DNA of 64,000 nucleotides from Sunxiuqinia dokdonensis. Lineage in GTDB: Bacteria > Bacteroidota > Bacteroidia > Bacteroidales > Prolixibacteraceae. The position numbers were made by a program, and so were the translations under genes. Position 1 is the first letter of the stretch; each line of letters opens with the position of its first letter. The stretch covers positions 1 to 64,000 of the forward strand of contig NZ_LGIA01000181.1 in NCBI RefSeq assembly GCF_001270965.1. Reading direction: 5' to 3'. Under the pieces are notes generated by a model that saw only the letters and a program-made list of their open reading frames with translations, was not told where the DNA came from and did not search any database. Positions 48,028 to 57,981 of the stretch are shown here, piece after piece.

Positions 48028-51000
48028 ATGAAAAAATTTAACGCGAGTTATTGCTTTTGCAGGCAATGGCGAAAACTTTTATTGATAATGAAATTCACAT
48101 GGATTTTTATTCTAGGGGGGATACTCATTGCGAATGCGGAAAGCTACTCGCAAAACACTAAGCTTGACTTAAAAATCGAAAATGCTACGCTTAAGTCTGT
48201 TTTACACCAAATTGAGGAAAAAACAAACTATTACTTCTTTTATAAGAACGAAGAGATTGAAAACCTAAATAGTGTTTCAATCGAAGCGACGCAGGCATCA
48301 ATCTCTGAAGTGCTGGACGTACTACTAAAAAACAATGGTCTTAACTATGAGGTGCATGACCGCTATATTTTACTTCAAAGAACTGGGGGACAGCCCGACA
48401 ATAATTTTACACAGCAGCAAAGAACTATCACTGGCAAAGTAACCGACTCCTCTGGTACTCCTCTTCCTGGTGTCACAATATACGTAAAAGGCACAACAAT
48501 GGGAACCATCACCGATGGAGATGGGAACTACTCGCTTCCAATTGTTTCCGGAGACGCTACCTTGGTATTTTCATTTGTGGGGATGAGATCACAAGAGATC
48601 CAAATTGAAGGGCAGGAGAAAGTTGACATAACTCTTTTAGAGGATGCGATTGGAATTGAGGAAGTAGTTGCTGTTGGTTATGGGTCACAAAGAAAAGCAG
48701 ATCTTACTGGTGCAATTGAGGTTGTAAAAATTGAGTCGATAGAAAATGTCAGTTTGAGTACCGGAAACCCCATGTTAGCACTTCAGGGAAAGGTGCCTGG
48801 TTTATATATTGAACAGACAGGAGACCCGAACGGGGCAAGTAACCGTATTCTTATTCGTGGTGTAAATACACTTGGAAATAATGATCCACTGTATATTATT
48901 GATGGTGTCCCTACAAAAAGAGCGGAAGTTTTTCAGGCATTAAGCCCAAGTTCAATTGTTTCTGTTCAGGTACTTAAAGATGCTTCAGCTTCGTCAATTT
49001 ATGGATCTCGGGCATCAAATGGTGTTATTATTGTAACAACCAAGAACGGATCAAATTCCAAAGGAAAAGTAAAAGTACAGTTTAGCTCAAATTTCTCTGT
49101 TCAAACAGAAAAACCGCAGCGATATGATATGCTTAATGCAGTTGAAAGAGGAGAAGCTCTTTGGCAAGCCTCAATTAACGATAGGGTTGATCCTGCAGCG
49201 GCAAACGGAGAGATCTATGATTTTGACTGGAATGGGGATTTTGATAATCCGGTTTTGAGTAAGGTTACATCTCAGCCCTATGTTGGAAGAGATCCAACTG
49301 TTCCTTCTGCAGATACGGACTGGCAAGATGTTACTTATCAACCAGGTTATGTAATCAGCAATGATCTAACGATTAGTGGTGGTAATGAAAATTCTTCTCT
49401 ACTTGTTAATTTGGGTTACTTTAAAAATACGGGCATGCTAAAATTCACCAATTACGATCGTATGACGGCAAGAATTAATGCCCAAACAAGCATGTTGGAT
49501 AAAAAGATTCGATTTGGAATTAACACTCAAATCGTTTCATCAAACGAAACAATGGTTGCACAGGATATTGGTTTGGCAAATACTCCTGTACTGGCGATCT
49601 TGATGCCGCCTACAATCCCATTGTATACCTCAACAGGTGAATATGGGGGACCATTAGGTTCTGGCTACAATGATCGAAATAATCCTGTGATGATGCAGGA
49701 CATCGACAAATGGGATAATACAAATCGATCTTACCTGTTTGGCAATGTTTATGCCGAATTTGAACCCTTTGAAAACCTTGTTTTTAGGACAAATGTTGGT
49801 GTTGATTATTCAATTTTAAAGGATAAAGACATCGAACTCAGTTTTCAAAATGGATTTGTTTCAAGGACTGTAAATAGCTTAACGTTATATAAAACAGATT
49901 TTACGAGCGTAACTTGGTCGAATACTCTTAATTATAAGTTTGATCTTGGAAAAAGTAAATTTGATTTCTTACTTGGTCTGGAGTCAATCTCAGATAATTT
50001 TAGTTCTTATACTGGTTACAAGGAAGGTTTTTCTGTCCAAACAGAAGATTTCTTTGTTCTGGATGCAGGCACCAGCAATGGAAATAGTTTCGGAACCGGA
50101 ACGGGCAGCCGATTATTTTCTCAGTTTGGAAAAATTGCATACAATTTCGACGAACGCTTTTTAGCTTCTGTAACATTGCGGCGTGATGGTTCATCTCGCT
50201 TCGGGAAAGAAAACCGTTATGGTATGTTCCCGGCAGCGACATTTGGTTGGAGAATAAGTGAAGAATCGTTTATGGAGAGTTTAACTTCTCTAACAAATTT
50301 GAAATTACGAGTGGGTGTGGGGCGAGTTGGTAATCAGGATGTTGGTAATTTTGCAAGTCTAGGTTTGTTTGAGCCAAGGTATGGCGCAACCGCAGATCAG
50401 GTTGATGTAAATGATCATGGTGGTGATTTCTGGAATCAATATCATAATGTTGGATCAGCTTATTCTTTATATGGTACTGATACAGGTAATTTACCTTCTG
50501 GTTTTGTGTCTGTTCAATCAGCGAATCCATTGCTACGGTGGGAGAATACTGACGAAGTAAACATCGGTGTTGATTTTGGTCTTTTTAATAACAAGATTAT
50601 GGGTGCCTTTGATTATTTCACCAGAACAACAAGCGACATCCTTATAAAACCACCAGTCGCTTCAGCATTAGGCGAAGGTCAGCAACAATATTTAAACGGA
50701 GCAACAAAAGAAAATAAGGGATGGGAGTTTTCTTTAAGTTATAGAAAAGAAATTAACCGGGATCTTAATTTTGAAGTTACAGCAGGTACTGGTCATGTTG
50801 CTGATAAAATAACAGAGTTACCAGAGGAAGTTAGGACTGCTTATGCCGGAAACTCTGAGCAAACTATTGTTGGGCATTCAGAATATTCAATTTTTGGATA
50901 TGTTTATGATGGAATCTTTCAAAATCAGGATGAGGTAGATGCAGCAGCTGAACAAGTTGGTGCTGGTCCAGGTAGAATTCGATACAAAGATTTGAACAAT

Positions 51001-51519
51001 GACGGGGTTATTAGTGCTTTGGATCAGAAATTTCTTGGAACGACTTTACCTGATTTAGAATACAGTTTGCGTATTAATGGAAATTACAAAAACTTTGATT
51101 TATCAATTTTCGGATCAGGCGTTGCCGGTAAAATTGGCTTTGATCCCTATCTGGGGTGGAATCGGAACGTTAATGTAGGTACAAACTTTGGACCGGGCGT
51201 GTTCGATGCATGGACCCCAACCAATACAGACACAAAAATCCCTGCTTTGACATTGGCTGATCCTAACAATGAAGGCCGTTCTTCTGACTATTTAAATGTA
51301 AATCTCTCTTATTTCAAAATTCGTAATATTCAGTTGGGCTACAATATTCCTACTAATAATTTAGGTATAAAAATGGAAAGCCTAAGGGTATACTTTATGG
51401 CTGATAATGTTTTCTGGATTAAGAGCAAAGACTATATGGGACCAGATCCCGAAAGATTGAGTGATACCAGGATTCCGGTACCCACAACTTTATCATTTGG
51501 TGTAAATGTTTCATTTTAA
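48028..51519 (+). CDS. SusC-type TonB-dependent transporter with STN domain
   Basis: Outer-membrane glycan importer of 1163 residues. The N-terminus has an extended basic leader and signal peptide ending ANAESYSQ, an STN signalling domain (about 45-100, LKSVLHQIEEKTNYYFFY), a CarboxypepD-like domain (ITGKVTDSSGTPLPGVTIYV), a plug (ILIRGVNTLGNNDPLYIIDG) and a 22-strand barrel ending in Phe. The STN domain fits trans-envelope signalling to FecR. I start at MKKFNASY; a longer frame from 47956 begins inside the hairpin. Confidence 0.93.
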   Translation: MKKFNASYCFCRQWRKLLLIMKFTWIFILGGILIANAESYSQNTKLDLKIENATLKSVLHQIEEKTNYYFFYKNEEIENLNSVSIEATQASISEVLDVLLKNNGLNYEVHDRYILLQRTGGQPDNNFTQQQRTITGKVTDSSGTPLPGVTIYVKGTTMGTITDGDGNYSLPIVSGDATLVFSFVGMRSQEIQIEGQEKVDITLLEDAIGIEEVVAVGYGSQRKADLTGAIEVVKIESIENVSLSTGNPMLALQGKVPGLYIEQTGDPNGASNRILIRGVNTLGNNDPLYIIDGVPTKRAEVFQALSPSSIVSVQVLKDASASSIYGSRASNGVIIVTTKNGSNSKGKVKVQFSSNFSVQTEKPQRYDMLNAVERGEALWQASINDRVDPAAANGEIYDFDWNGDFDNPVLSKVTSQPYVGRDPTVPSADTDWQDVTYQPGYVISNDLTISGGNENSSLLVNLGYFKNTGMLKFTNYDRMTARINAQTSMLDKKIRFGINTQIVSSNETMVAQDIGLANTPVLAILMPPTIPLYTSTGEYGGPLGSGYNDRNNPVMMQDIDKWDNTNRSYLFGNVYAEFEPFENLVFRTNVGVDYSILKDKDIELSFQNGFVSRTVNSLTLYKTDFTSVTWSNTLNYKFDLGKSKFDFLLGLESISDNFSSYTGYKEGFSVQTEDFFVLDAGTSNGNSFGTGTGSRLFSQFGKIAYNFDERFLASVTLRRDGSSRFGKENRYGMFPAATFGWRISEESFMESLTSLTNLKLRVGVGRVGNQDVGNFASLGLFEPRYGATADQVDVNDHGGDFWNQYHNVGSAYSLYGTDTGNLPSGFVSVQSANPLLRWENTDEVNIGVDFGLFNNKIMGAFDYFTRTTSDILIKPPVASALGEGQQQYLNGATKENKGWEFSLSYRKEINRDLNFEVTAGTGHVADKITELPEEVRTAYAGNSEQTIVGHSEYSIFGYVYDGIFQNQDEVDAAAEQVGAGPGRIRYKDLNNDGVISALDQKFLGTTLPDLEYSLRINGNYKNFDLSIFGSGVAGKIGFDPYLGWNRNVNVGTNFGPGVFDAWTPTNTDTKIPALTLADPNNEGRSSDYLNVNLSYFKIRNIQLGYNIPTNNLGIKMESLRVYFMADNVFWIKSKDYMGPDPERLSDTRIPVPTTLSFGVNVSF

Positions 51520-51531
51520 AAAATTACAGTG

Positions 51532-53277
51532 ATGAAATACAATAAAATAAGAATATACATAATAGTCATGATAAGCTTCTTAGCCTTTTCATGTAATGAT
51601 TATTTAGAAATTGAGCCACAAGGATATGTCTCGTCTGGCAGTCCTTCAGCAGAAAGTGCTAATGGATTGGTTACAGCTGCATACGCTGCTGTTGGGAATA
51701 ATGATATGCCAGGTCCTATAGTTAGTATGGTTTGGTATGGTAGCGTTCGTTCTGACGATGCCTATAAAGGTGGAGGAGGTATTGGAGACATGGATCAATT
51801 TAATCTATATGAGCAGTATAATACAGTCCAGCCATCATACTCGTGGGATGCTGGTTTCCCTTGGACTTGGGAGAATTATTATGCATCAATATCCAGGGCG
51901 AATTCTGCTTTGCGAACATTAAATCAGCTTACCGATGAAGATTATGATTTAAGAAAAGTACGAATTGGAGAAGCTCGCTTTTTGCGGGGACATTCTTATT
52001 TCATGTTGAAAATACTTTTCAAGTATATCCCTTACATTGATGAGAATCTTTCGAATGAAGAAATTTTGCAAACGTCAAATCGGAAGTATTCTAATGATGA
52101 ACTTTGGGATAAAATTGCAGAAGATTTTCAATATGCGTTGGATAATTTGCCGGAAACTCAACCAGAAATTGGGCGTGTAAATAAATATTCTGCTGCAGCG
52201 TATTTGGCAAAATTAAGGTTGTATCAAGCCTACGAACAAGATGAAAACCATCAGGTTACTAATATTAGTCAAAGCAGGTTGCAAGAGGTTGTAAATTTGA
52301 CTGAAATGGTTATTAGCTCAGGCAAGTACAGTTTGAATCCTGATTTTGCAACAAACTACTTGCCAGAAGGAGATAATAGCCCCGAAGCTGTTTTTTCAAT
52401 TCAGTTTTCAATCAGCGATGGAACTACTGCCGGCAGACTGAATTTTGAGCCTGGTTTAAGTTATCCTCATGGAGCACCTCAATATGGTTGTTGTGGATTT
52501 CATCAGGCAAGTCAGAACATGGTCAATGCATTTGCGACAGATGCTAATGGATTGCCAGTATTTCAATCTTTTAATGATGTGGAGTTGAGTGCTGCCGATA
52601 TTACCTCCGATGGTGTTACTGTTGATCCGCGAATTGACCATACAGTCGGTATAGATGGCCATCCTTACAAATACCGCAATGAAGATTCTTACATCTACAG
52701 CACTAGTTGGGTAAGGGTTCCAGGTGTTTACGGGAACTTTCACAGTATGAAAGAACAACAGGCTGCCGATTGCTCATGCTATAAAAAAATGGGGCCTTTC
52801 ATTGGGGTTTCGAAAAATGCAGATATCATTCGTTATGCAGACGTTCTTTTGATGCAAGCTGAGGCATACATTGAATTAGGGCAGGAAGCTAGAGCCATGC
52901 CCCTAATCAACCTGATAAGACAAAGAGCCGCTGAAAGTACAGTGCGTACAAGGTTTAAGGATGGTAGTGCTCCTTCAAATTACTTAATTTCTGAATATGA
53001 TGGTGTAAATCTTCCATGGACTCAGGAAAATGCAAGAATGGCATTACGATGGGAAAGACGTATGGAATTTGCAATGGAAGGACCTCGCTTTTTTGACTTG
53101 GTTCGTTGGGGGATTGCAGAATCTACTTTGAATGCATATTTAGAGAATGAAAAACCAAGGAGGGAATATCTTAATAATGCAAAATTTACAGCAGGAAGAG
53201 ATGAATACTTCCCAATTCCTCAAAGAGAAATTGATTTTACAAAAGGCGGATATACTCAGAATATTGGATATAACTAG
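51532..53277 (+). CDS. SusD-type surface glycan-binding lipoprotein
   Basis: A 581-residue RagB/SusD protein that caps SusC. The lipobox is FLAFSCNDY. TPR-like helices include EARFLRGHSYFMLKILF, and the C-terminal signature is MALRWERRMEFAMEGPRFFDL followed by VRWG. Starts 12 bases after susC. A long hairpin lies after its stop. Confidence 0.94.
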   Translation: MKYNKIRIYIIVMISFLAFSCNDYLEIEPQGYVSSGSPSAESANGLVTAAYAAVGNNDMPGPIVSMVWYGSVRSDDAYKGGGGIGDMDQFNLYEQYNTVQPSYSWDAGFPWTWENYYASISRANSALRTLNQLTDEDYDLRKVRIGEARFLRGHSYFMLKILFKYIPYIDENLSNEEILQTSNRKYSNDELWDKIAEDFQYALDNLPETQPEIGRVNKYSAAAYLAKLRLYQAYEQDENHQVTNISQSRLQEVVNLTEMVISSGKYSLNPDFATNYLPEGDNSPEAVFSIQFSISDGTTAGRLNFEPGLSYPHGAPQYGCCGFHQASQNMVNAFATDANGLPVFQSFNDVELSAADITSDGVTVDPRIDHTVGIDGHPYKYRNEDSYIYSTSWVRVPGVYGNFHSMKEQQAADCSCYKKMGPFIGVSKNADIIRYADVLLMQAEAYIELGQEARAMPLINLIRQRAAESTVRTRFKDGSAPSNYLISEYDGVNLPWTQENARMALRWERRMEFAMEGPRFFDLVRWGIAESTLNAYLENEKPRREYLNNAKFTAGRDEYFPIPQREIDFTKGGYTQNIGYN

Positions 53278-53291
53278 TAAAAAAAAGCTTA

Positions 53292-53320
53292 TTCGGGAGC
53301 AGATTTTTTCTGCTCCCGAA
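53292..53320 (+). terminator. hairpin downstream of susD
   Basis: A perfect 12-bp stem (TTCGGGAGCAGA / TCTGCTCCCGAA) with a T5 loop. Only a weak T-rich stretch follows, so partial termination or 3'-end protection of the susCD message is more likely than full termination. Confidence 0.65.
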
Positions 53321-53366
53321 ATTTGAGTTTTCAACTGATGAAGTTATTAGCAAATCATAAATTGTC

Positions 53367-54911
53367 ATGGATTACATAAAGAACGTTGGTTTTTTATTGT
53401 TAATTATTAGTGCTTTCGCGTGTGATAATTCACAAAAAAAATCAAAGAAAGAGTATGGAGTTCATTTTTCAACAGGCGATGCTATGTTAATTGAGCCTGT
53501 GGGTTTGTTATTTTTCAATAAGAGCTACCACTTGTTTTTTGAATATTGTACAAATACGGATACAAAAGTACTCGGGCATGCTCAAAGTACTGATTTATTA
53601 AATTGGCAGGAGGCTCCAATAAAGATCAGTAGTGAATGGAATTATATTAATGGAAGAGGGTGCTTTGTGTTTGACCACGGTAATTCTTCGAGTTTAGGAA
53701 ATGCAAATTCTCCATTGGTTGGTATTTTTGCCTCATTTTCTGATAACAAGACTGAAACTGAAAAAAAGCAACAAGCATTATATCTCGTTTTTAGCACAGA
53801 TTATGGTGTGAACTGGAATGAATATGGACAAGCACAAGTTGATATAGAGAATTTTAATCTTCCGATTAGTAGTATCAAAGTAGTTTGGCACGAAGAAACA
53901 CAGAAGTGGATTATGTTAATTCTATCGGGTTATAATATTAGGTTTTATTTGTCTGATGATTTAATTAACTGGGAATACCTAAGTATGTTTGGTGATGAAG
54001 TTTTCGCAAAAGAAGGTGAATGGACTAAATTGGACTTTTTCCCCTTGGATGTAAAAGAAACAAACGAATCAAAATGGGTTCTATTGGTTAGCGGAGATTC
54101 CGGCTCTCCCAATCAGGGAAGTGGGATACAATATTTTACTGGTGATTTTGATGGATATGTCTTTAAAGCGGACAGAGACAAGCCTAAATGGTTGGATAAT
54201 GGGAGCGATAATTATTTAGGGATTGTTTTGTCCGACTATTTATTAAATGCAAAGGATGCTGTTTTTCTGGGTTCAATCTGTAATTTAAAATACAGGAGGC
54301 AAGGAGACACTGAGAATAGCGCCAATGAACTAACAGTTCCCCGAAGGCTCAATTTATCAAACAGTTTTAATGGCTTGTCAATATTATCAAAACCCTTCGA
54401 TGAGTTAGCTGCTATTGAGAGCGATAAGAAACAGTTAAAAGAAACTCAATTTTCTGGTGAACTTAAGATCAAAGAAACATTTGATATTCCTTTTGAAATC
54501 AATTTATTGGTTGATGGTGATGACAGGCTCTACTTGGATATGGCAAAGGTATTTGGCATTAAATTTTCCAACAATGCGGGAGACCAACTGGTAATTGGAT
54601 ATCACAACCAGCGAGCGTACTTTTTTATCCTTGATCCGACAAAGAATTCGAAGGATATCCAAGAATCAAAAGGGTTTGATTATGCCCCGTATGTAAGCAA
54701 CAAGCAACCAATCGATTTGGAAATCATAGTCGATAAGAATTCTATTGAGTTATTTGCTTTGGATGGTTTGATTTCGTTGACAAGAAAATATTCGTTTGAG
54801 GAAAGCCAATTGGAAGTAACACTTTATACCGAAGAAGGAAATATAACAATCAAGGAAGCAAGCATTTCTTTGCTAAATGGGGTATTGCAAGGATGTGCTG
54901 TTTTGAACTAA
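53367..54911 (+). CDS. GH32-fold lipoprotein lacking catalytic residues
   Basis: A 514-residue lipoprotein (lipobox ISAFAC, Cys19) with a GH32 beta-propeller and C-terminal beta-sandwich. Alignment by eye to the intact GH32 at 58888 is clear (GHAQSTDLLNW against GHAVSTDLIHW; VVWHEETQKWIM against IFWHEASGKWVM). All three catalytic motifs are lost: WxNDPNG reads MLIEPVG (E43 in place of Asp), RDP reads S168-S169-I170, and WEC reads W219-T220-K221. It is therefore probably a binding protein, placed where surface glycan-binding proteins usually follow susD. Confidence 0.82.
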   Translation: MDYIKNVGFLLLIISAFACDNSQKKSKKEYGVHFSTGDAMLIEPVGLLFFNKSYHLFFEYCTNTDTKVLGHAQSTDLLNWQEAPIKISSEWNYINGRGCFVFDHGNSSSLGNANSPLVGIFASFSDNKTETEKKQQALYLVFSTDYGVNWNEYGQAQVDIENFNLPISSIKVVWHEETQKWIMLILSGYNIRFYLSDDLINWEYLSMFGDEVFAKEGEWTKLDFFPLDVKETNESKWVLLVSGDSGSPNQGSGIQYFTGDFDGYVFKADRDKPKWLDNGSDNYLGIVLSDYLLNAKDAVFLGSICNLKYRRQGDTENSANELTVPRRLNLSNSFNGLSILSKPFDELAAIESDKKQLKETQFSGELKIKETFDIPFEINLLVDGDDRLYLDMAKVFGIKFSNNAGDQLVIGYHNQRAYFFILDPTKNSKDIQESKGFDYAPYVSNKQPIDLEIIVDKNSIELFALDGLISLTRKYSFEESQLEVTLYTEEGNITIKEASISLLNGVLQGCAVLN

Positions 54912-54992
54912 AACAATTCATTTACGAATAGTATTGAAAACGGAACAACCCTCAATGTAAAATCAATCAACAACTTAAATATAACTTACCTA

Positions 54993-56606
54993 ATGAAACG
55001 TATATTTTATTTTTTAATTTTCTTATTACTCGCTTCTTGCACGAAGACCAAAGAAAGCCAACGAATTACATTGGAATCACTTCTTCACGAAATGGTTTCG
55101 TTTGATGACGCAACTCGATACCCATCGCCCTTTTATTCATCCCTGCAGGTTAGTAGTTATGATCGCCATTCTATTTCGCCGGATTCGGTAGGATGGTTTG
55201 CGAATAACGATGGGTTTGGTATTGAACGAATTGATACCATTGACGGGCGTATTGAAAAGGTGATGTTTGATCAAAAAGGTCCGGGGGCAATCACCAGAAT
55301 CTGGATAACAACCATAGATAAAAGAGGTACCTGGCGATTTTATTTTGATAATTCGAAGTTACCTGGCTGGATAATCCCAGCGTATGACCTGGTAAAATTT
55401 GGCATTCCGGAACTTGGATTGGGCTTGTTACAACCGCACACCAGTTACACACCAGAAGGAAAAGGTGGAAGCACCTTGTTTTTGCCTATCCCATTTTCAG
55501 AACATTGTAAAATCACTTTTGAAGATGAAAAAGGAGTTGATCCAACTCCAAAGTATTATCATATTAATTACCGCAAATATGAAGAAGGAACTAAGATAGT
55601 AACTTTTTCAAAAGAGGTGGTAAATCGATCAAAACAGGTAATTGCTGAAACAGATAAGCTATTAATGGATGCAGCCTCTCTGAAAGGCGATACCTTGTCT
55701 GTCGTAAATGGAAATTTATCTGCAGGGGATTCCTTAAAGATAAGCTTGCCAGATGGTGAAAATGCAGTCAAATTCATCGAATTTACTATCAATGTTGAGG
55801 ATTCTTCCGATTATGAGCAAACCATGAGAGGACTGATCTTTCAGGCAAGTTTTGACGGCAAACAAACTTGTTGGGTTCCTCTTGGCGATTTCTCCGGTGG
55901 CGGAATGGGTGCTCCCTATGTAAAAAGCTGGTTCTTGTCTTCTAATGGAAAAGGAAAAGTGGTTAGCCGTTGGGAGATGCCTTACCAATCAACGGGGCGA
56001 ATGACTTTAATAAATGCCAATAACAAGTCTGTAGGAGCAAGTGTCAGATTCGGAACATCAACGTACCATTGGGACGAACGGTCACTGTATTTTCATGCAT
56101 CGTGGAAACAGGAAAACGAAATTTCATTGAGCACTAACCCGTCTGATGATAAAAACTGCATGGACTGGAATTTTGCTTCTCTGGAGGGAAAAGGGGTATA
56201 CAAGGGCGATGTTTTGACTTTGTACAATCATGCGCCTGCCTGGTATGGCGAAGGGGATGAAAAAATCTGGGTTGATTCAGACACGTTCCCCTCTCATTTT
56301 GGCACCGGTACCGAAGACTATTACAACAGTTCCTGGGCTCCGGTAGTTCCTTTTCATACCCCATTTGGTGGCGCTCCACGAGCTGACCAGGAGAGCTCGC
56401 ACGGATACAATACGTTTTTCCGAACCCGTAACCTGGATGGAATCCCTTTTTCAGAAAAGTTAGTTTTTGATATTGAAATGCTTGGTTGGCAGCCTGGGAG
56501 CGTTAACTATGCAACAACGGTTTATTGGTATGGAGATTATAATTCTGTAGCAAAAGGGACTTCTGGGATGGAAGAGGCAACAAAGAAATTGATATCAAAA
56601 GAATAA
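54993..56606 (+). CDS. GH172 (DUF2961) family lipoprotein
   Basis: A 537-residue lipoprotein (lipobox LLLASCTK). It carries the DUF2961 fold now classified as GH172, which includes alpha-D-fructofuranosidase/difructose dianhydride I hydrolase and arabinofuranosidases. Conserved WYGEGDEKIWVD and FGTGTEDYY place glutamates at E420 and E441, 21 apart, the spacing I recall for the characterised catalytic pair. In this locus a fructose-containing substrate is the best guess. Confidence 0.82.
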   Translation: MKRIFYFLIFLLLASCTKTKESQRITLESLLHEMVSFDDATRYPSPFYSSLQVSSYDRHSISPDSVGWFANNDGFGIERIDTIDGRIEKVMFDQKGPGAITRIWITTIDKRGTWRFYFDNSKLPGWIIPAYDLVKFGIPELGLGLLQPHTSYTPEGKGGSTLFLPIPFSEHCKITFEDEKGVDPTPKYYHINYRKYEEGTKIVTFSKEVVNRSKQVIAETDKLLMDAASLKGDTLSVVNGNLSAGDSLKISLPDGENAVKFIEFTINVEDSSDYEQTMRGLIFQASFDGKQTCWVPLGDFSGGGMGAPYVKSWFLSSNGKGKVVSRWEMPYQSTGRMTLINANNKSVGASVRFGTSTYHWDERSLYFHASWKQENEISLSTNPSDDKNCMDWNFASLEGKGVYKGDVLTLYNHAPAWYGEGDEKIWVDSDTFPSHFGTGTEDYYNSSWAPVVPFHTPFGGAPRADQESSHGYNTFFRTRNLDGIPFSEKLVFDIEMLGWQPGSVNYATTVYWYGDYNSVAKGTSGMEEATKKLISKE

Positions 56607-56629
56607 TTTAAACGGACTAATTGTAATCT

Positions 56630-57973
56630 ATGAAATCAAAAAACTATTTATACTGGACCACTTTTGTGGCCATCAACGGGGGCCTGCTGTTTGGATTGAA
56701 TATGGCCGGGATTTCCGGGGCTGTGGACATGCTAAAAGGGGAATTTTACCTGACCGATAGCGGACTGGGTACCGTTGCCGCCCTGCTCACCATCGGTTGC
56801 CTGATCGGTGCACTTTTTACCGGCTTCTTCACTGAAAAATATGGCCGTAAGAAAGTCATGCTTGCGACCGCCTTCCTTTACATTATTTCTGCATTGGGAT
56901 GCGCTTTTGCGGGGTCTTCAGCAGTTTTAATTGTTTTTCGGGTTCTGTCAGGTTTGGCTGTTGGAGCAACTTCTGTAGTTGGGCCAATGTACATTTCGGA
57001 AATTTCACCGGCGCATAATCGTGGACGCTTAGTATCGATGAACCAGTTTGCGATTACCATCGGGATTGTATTGGCCTATGTTTTTGATTACCTGTTTTTA
57101 GGGCTAGGAAAGGAAAGCTGGAGATATATGCTGGCTGTACCTGCATTGTTTAGTATGTTTTACCTGATATTCTTGCTGGTATCATTCCCGGAAAGCCCCC
57201 GTTGGCTGGTAGCAAAAGAAAGAAAGGACGAGGCTGCTTCAGTGATGCTTAAAATTGGTGGAGAGGAATTAGTGAATAGTGAGTTGGCTCAAATGGAGAA
57301 GGTGATCTCCGATGAAATTGCTAAAAAGAAAATGGCGTTCTCTGAATTATTTCGGGGAAAAACCGGGAAGGTTGTTTTGATCGGAACCTTGATAGCGGCC
57401 CTGCAACAAATCACCGGGATCAATGCTGTCATTATGTTTGCACCGGAGATATTTAAAGCAGCGGGATCAGCCAAAGGGGATTCAATGATGCAGGCAATGA
57501 TGGTTGGGCTTGTCAATTTCTTAATGACCATTGTTGCATTGTGGTTGGTTGATAAGAAAGGCCGTAAAAACTTGCTTTTGTGGGGAGCAGCGGGCATGAT
57601 CTTATCTCTGACTTACCTGACATGGGAGTTTGTAAAACCTGAACAGTTTGGGATTGGAGTTCTGGCGGCCCTCTTGGTGTACATTTCTTTTTTTGCAGCT
57701 TCATTTGCCCCTGTCATGTGGGTTATTATTTCTGAAATTTATCCAAATAGGATCAAGGGTGTTGCAATGTCATTTTCAACGGCAATCAGCTGGCTTTGTA
57801 CTTTTCTTACCGTCTATTTTGCACCGGTTATCCAGGGGGCATTAGGTTTGGAATACCTGTTTGCCATCTTTGGAGGGTTCAGCATAATTGCTTTTGTTTT
57901 TGTGAAAATATGGATCCCTGAAACCAAAGGAAAATCATTGGAGCAAATTGAAAACGAACTTGGATTGATATAA
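56630..57973 (+). CDS. MFS sugar porter
   Basis: A 447-residue transporter with twelve predicted helices. Sugar-porter signatures are GFFTEKYGRKK, GLAVGATSVVGPMYISEISP, PESPRWLVAKER, QQITGINAVIMFAP and the C-terminal PETKGKSLEQIE. Inner membrane; it should import the monosaccharide (probably fructose) or sucrose released in the periplasm. 23 bases after the GH172 gene and nine before the kinase. Confidence 0.92.
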   Translation: MKSKNYLYWTTFVAINGGLLFGLNMAGISGAVDMLKGEFYLTDSGLGTVAALLTIGCLIGALFTGFFTEKYGRKKVMLATAFLYIISALGCAFAGSSAVLIVFRVLSGLAVGATSVVGPMYISEISPAHNRGRLVSMNQFAITIGIVLAYVFDYLFLGLGKESWRYMLAVPALFSMFYLIFLLVSFPESPRWLVAKERKDEAASVMLKIGGEELVNSELAQMEKVISDEIAKKKMAFSELFRGKTGKVVLIGTLIAALQQITGINAVIMFAPEIFKAAGSAKGDSMMQAMMVGLVNFLMTIVALWLVDKKGRKNLLLWGAAGMILSLTYLTWEFVKPEQFGIGVLAALLVYISFFAASFAPVMWVIISEIYPNRIKGVAMSFSTAISWLCTFLTVYFAPVIQGALGLEYLFAIFGGFSIIAFVFVKIWIPETKGKSLEQIENELGLI

Positions 57974-57981
57974 TTGAAACA

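Noticed and set aside
53367-54911. Calling the GH32-like gene a pseudogene
   Set aside because: The frame is full length with a lipobox and conserved fold residues; only catalytic motifs are altered, which fits a functional non-catalytic protein better than decay.
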